Source: Candidatus Zixiibacteriota bacterium
Lineage (GTDB): Bacteria; Zixibacteria; MSB-5A5; CAIYYT01
Direction: 5' to 3'
Assembly: GCA_026397575.1 (NCBI GenBank)
Contig: JAPLUP010000490.1
Coordinates: forward strand, 1 to 12,716
Length of the DNA stretch: 12,716 bases
A program made the translations under genes and the position numbers. Within the stretch, counting starts at the first letter, position 1; each line of letters starts with the position of its first letter. A model generated the notes under the pieces. It did no database searches. It worked only from the letters and a program-made list of their open reading frames with translations, and was not told where the DNA came from. Positions 11,110 through 12,716 of this stretch are shown one piece after another.

Positions 11110-11682
11110 ATGGAAAAAAATGATACCAAGAATGCCGTCTGTAGCTATGTGTTGGTGAAAATCGGGGATCGCGAGAAATTGGTTCCAGCGGTGGAGAAGC
11201 TCTATATCAACGAGCAGGTTCTCTTCTGTGACGCCGTGGACGGAGACTATGATTTGGTGCTGCTGGTGCAAGGCGACACCGACCACGACCTCGACCGCTT
11301 CATCACCAAGGAGATCAAAGGCCTGACCGGAGTCCACGCTGTGGAAACGTGTCGTCTGGAGACACCACCTGCGATCATAACCGAAAGCGCATCAGCGAAT
11401 TCCGGTGAGGACAATCCAACCGGTCGCTATGATGGTTCTAAGGCGCAGAGCTATCTCTTCGTCGAGACCATTGAAGAGCATCTGCCGGAGGTGGAGCGTG
11501 AACTTAAGGCGCTTGATTCGGTTGTCGCCTGCGATATCGCGCGAGGAAAATACCCGCTGGTTGCGCTCATAAGAGCCGCCGGATTTGACCTAATCCGCAA
11601 GATTATCGCGGAAAAAATCCGACCGCTGCCGGGGGTTCTGCGGGTCAAGCAGAGCCGCATCATCAAATTGTTCGAAATGTAG
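11110..11682 (+). CDS. Tandem RAM-domain protein (Lrp/AsnC ligand-binding type, no HTH)
   Basis: A 190-residue cytoplasmic protein made of two copies of the RAM / Lrp-AsnC effector-binding fold (about 10-85 and 112-187), joined by a polar linker (TESASANSGEDNPTGRYDGS). Each copy shows the order beta strand (VCSYVLVKI / AQSYLFVET), helix, V-x-x-CDxxxGxYxLV (41-50 / 141-151), helix, then GLTGVHAVETCRL / PLPGVLRVKQSRI. In classical Lrp proteins this domain binds amino acids and drives oligomerisation, while a separate N-terminal HTH binds DNA; that HTH is absent. Stand-alone RAM proteins are known, tandem ones less so. GGAG lies 10 bases before the ATG. It may sense a small molecule or modulate another regulator. 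It is followed, after about 190 bases, by the NADH-oxidoreductase ORF. Confidence 0.82.
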   Translation: MEKNDTKNAVCSYVLVKIGDREKLVPAVEKLYINEQVLFCDAVDGDYDLVLLVQGDTDHDLDRFITKEIKGLTGVHAVETCRLETPPAIITESASANSGEDNPTGRYDGSKAQSYLFVETIEEHLPEVERELKALDSVVACDIARGKYPLVALIRAAGFDLIRKIIAEKIRPLPGVLRVKQSRIIKLFEM

Positions 11683-11714
11683 CCGACTACCGATCATGAG
11701 GGAAAGATAGTCGG
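11683..11714. terminator. Stem-loop directly after the RAM gene, possible 3' end structure
   Basis: CCGACTA (11683-11689) pairs perfectly with TAGTCGG (11708-11714) around an 18-base loop, starting right after the TAG stop. It lacks a T-run, so an intrinsic terminator is only a possibility. Confidence 0.3.
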
Positions 11715-11758
11715 GGACATGACAATCTGGTCTGACATGACATATTCGATGCGACCCC

Positions 11759-11787
11759 TTGCGAATTCTGTCGCCGAGCATTATCAT
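11759..11787 (+). promoter_or_regulatory. Candidate promoter for the nuoE-hydB-like ORF
   Basis: TTGCGA (11759-11764), a 17-base spacer, TATCAT (11782-11787): 4/6 and 5/6 matches with ideal spacing. The transcript would begin near 11794 and carry a leader of about 80 bases. Confidence 0.38.
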
Positions 11788-11873
11788 AGTGCCTTGGCGC
11801 TGGTCTGCATAAATGGTCTCGCCGATTTGGCTTCAAATGTGAGAAGATCAAGGTAAACTTCGAGGTAGACTTA

Positions 11874-12716
11874 ATGGATGCCACTACACAAGAATTCAAG
11901 CCTTTTAATATCGACTTATGGAAATATGACGGTCATGCGGGGGCATTGATCCCGCTGCTGCAGTCGGCTCAGGGTACGTACGGCTACGTTTCCGAGCGAG
12001 CGATGGACTACATCAGTCAGGTCACCGGTATTCCATCCGCCGAAATCTACGGCGTCGTAACCTTTTACGCCCAGTTCCGTACCAAGCCGCTCGGCGAGAT
12101 TGTGATCAAAGTCTGCAACGGCACCGCCTGCCATGTTAACGGCGTCAAGGAAATCGCTAACACCTTGAGGGATGATCTCGGCATTGATTATGAAGAGACC
12201 ACTAACGACGGCAAGTTTAGCATGGTCTCAGTCGCCTGTCTCGGCTGCTGCTCGCTGGCGCCGGTAATGATGGTCAACAACGAAACCTTCGGTCGCCTGA
12301 CTCCCCAGAAGACACGCAAAGTCCTGCGGGACCTTCGACGCAAGTACCCCCGACAAGACGGAAGACAGAATATGAAGACGGTTATGGTTGGTCTGGCTAC
12401 TTGCGGAATATCCGCCGGTGGCGAGAGAGTATACAAGGCATTCCAGGATGAATTGCAGAACACTGATTTCGTTCTCAAGGAGACCGGTTGCATCGGTATG
12501 TGCTACCGTGAGGTGCTGGTCAGTGTCGCCAACGGCAACGGTACCAGTTATCTGTACGGCGAAGTCACTCCCGATCGGGTGAAGCGCATCATCACCGAGC
12601 ATGTCATTGGCGACAAGCCGATTGATGAATGGCTGGTTTCCGGAGAAAACCGCGAGATCGGGTTCTTCGAGAAACAGCACCGTATTGTGCTGCGCAACTG
12701 CGGTGTGATTGATCCC
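11874..12716 (+). CDS. NuoE fused in frame to the N-terminal region of a HydB/NuoF-type subunit (partial)
   Basis: The ORF opens at an ATG with GAGGT 7 bases upstream and is still open at the window edge after 281 codons. Residues 1-166 are a complete NuoE/HydC-like protein: a helical start, GIPSAEIYGVVTFYAQF (52-68), and the 2Fe-2S ligands Cys81, Cys86, Cys122 and Cys126 (CNGTAC and CLGCC). Without any stop, a second thioredoxin-like ferredoxin follows (Cys177, then TGCIGMC with Cys206 and Cys210), then FFEKQHRIVLRNCGVIDP, the usual lead-in to the NADH/FMN-binding domain of HydB/HndC-type NuoF proteins. This pair accepts electrons from, or gives them to, NAD(P)H in bifurcating or NAD-reducing hydrogenases and related complexes; the extra ferredoxin argues against a plain E. 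coli-type NuoF. A GGAAGA before Met167 could be an old ribosome binding site of a once separate gene. Confidence 0.85.
   Translation, partial: MDATTQEFKPFNIDLWKYDGHAGALIPLLQSAQGTYGYVSERAMDYISQVTGIPSAEIYGVVTFYAQFRTKPLGEIVIKVCNGTACHVNGVKEIANTLRDDLGIDYEETTNDGKFSMVSVACLGCCSLAPVMMVNNETFGRLTPQKTRKVLRDLRRKYPRQDGRQNMKTVMVGLATCGISAGGERVYKAFQDELQNTDFVLKETGCIGMCYREVLVSVANGNGTSYLYGEVTPDRVKRIITEHVIGDKPIDEWLVSGENREIGFFEKQHRIVLRNCGVIDP

Overview
The window looks like bacterial DNA of moderate GC content. It probably comes from an uncultivated lineage of the FCB group, with candidate phylum Zixibacteria or a close relative as the best guess. That guess rests on a C-terminal double dockerin with the 'DISDAVYLI.YIFSGG.AP' pattern, a TPR-AAA+ regulator, and a HydB-type NADH-binding subunit. 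It is taxonomy by resemblance, not by search. I saw no tRNA, rRNA, CRISPR array, transposase or phage gene.

Layout. (1) 1-629: the end of a possible membrane-protein gene, a noncoding stretch, and a minus-strand DUF4430-like lipoprotein. (2) 743-2332: a plus-strand pair, RNA 3'-phosphate cyclase (rtcA) and a YjbQ/UPF0047 protein. (3) 2445-3530: three consecutive minus-strand genes for small two-helix membrane proteins that are diverged paralogs sharing a PIW(K/R)-G(Y/F)R signature, with GC-rich stem-loops in two of the gaps. (4) 3587-4480: a lipoprotein of unknown function with a hydrophobic tail carrying four evenly spaced cysteines, followed by about 600 bases without a gene. (5) 5086-7746: a compact minus-strand operon with a near-consensus promoter, a palindrome across its -10/start region, a small exported protein, and a TPR-AAA+-Fis regulator of the sigma-54-activator type in which the GAFTGA loop is lost and the Walker B aspartate is Asn. 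(6) 8136-10627: a plus-strand pair, a small lipoprotein and a secreted metzincin-like metalloprotease with a C-terminal dockerin. The protease reading frame is cut by one in-frame TAG between catalytic and C-terminal halves. (7) 10705-10903: a second, truncated copy of the promoter-plus-signal-peptide start of the small exported protein, in the same orientation as the first copy. (8) 11110-12716: a protein made of two Lrp/AsnC-type RAM domains without a DNA-binding domain, then an ORF leaving the window that joins NuoE to the N-terminal ferredoxin domain of a HydB/NuoF-type subunit.

How the parts may work together. The clearest functional units are the rtcA-yjbQ pair, the exported-protein/TPR-regulator operon, the lipoprotein-metalloprotease pair, and the start of an NADH-linked oxidoreductase locus. 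The most unusual material lies at 5086-10903. It holds a regulator that probably does not act through sigma-54, is co-transcribed with an exported polypeptide, and is near a duplicated promoter-signal-peptide cassette that brackets a secreted protease interrupted by an amber codon. Any functional link among these is inference.
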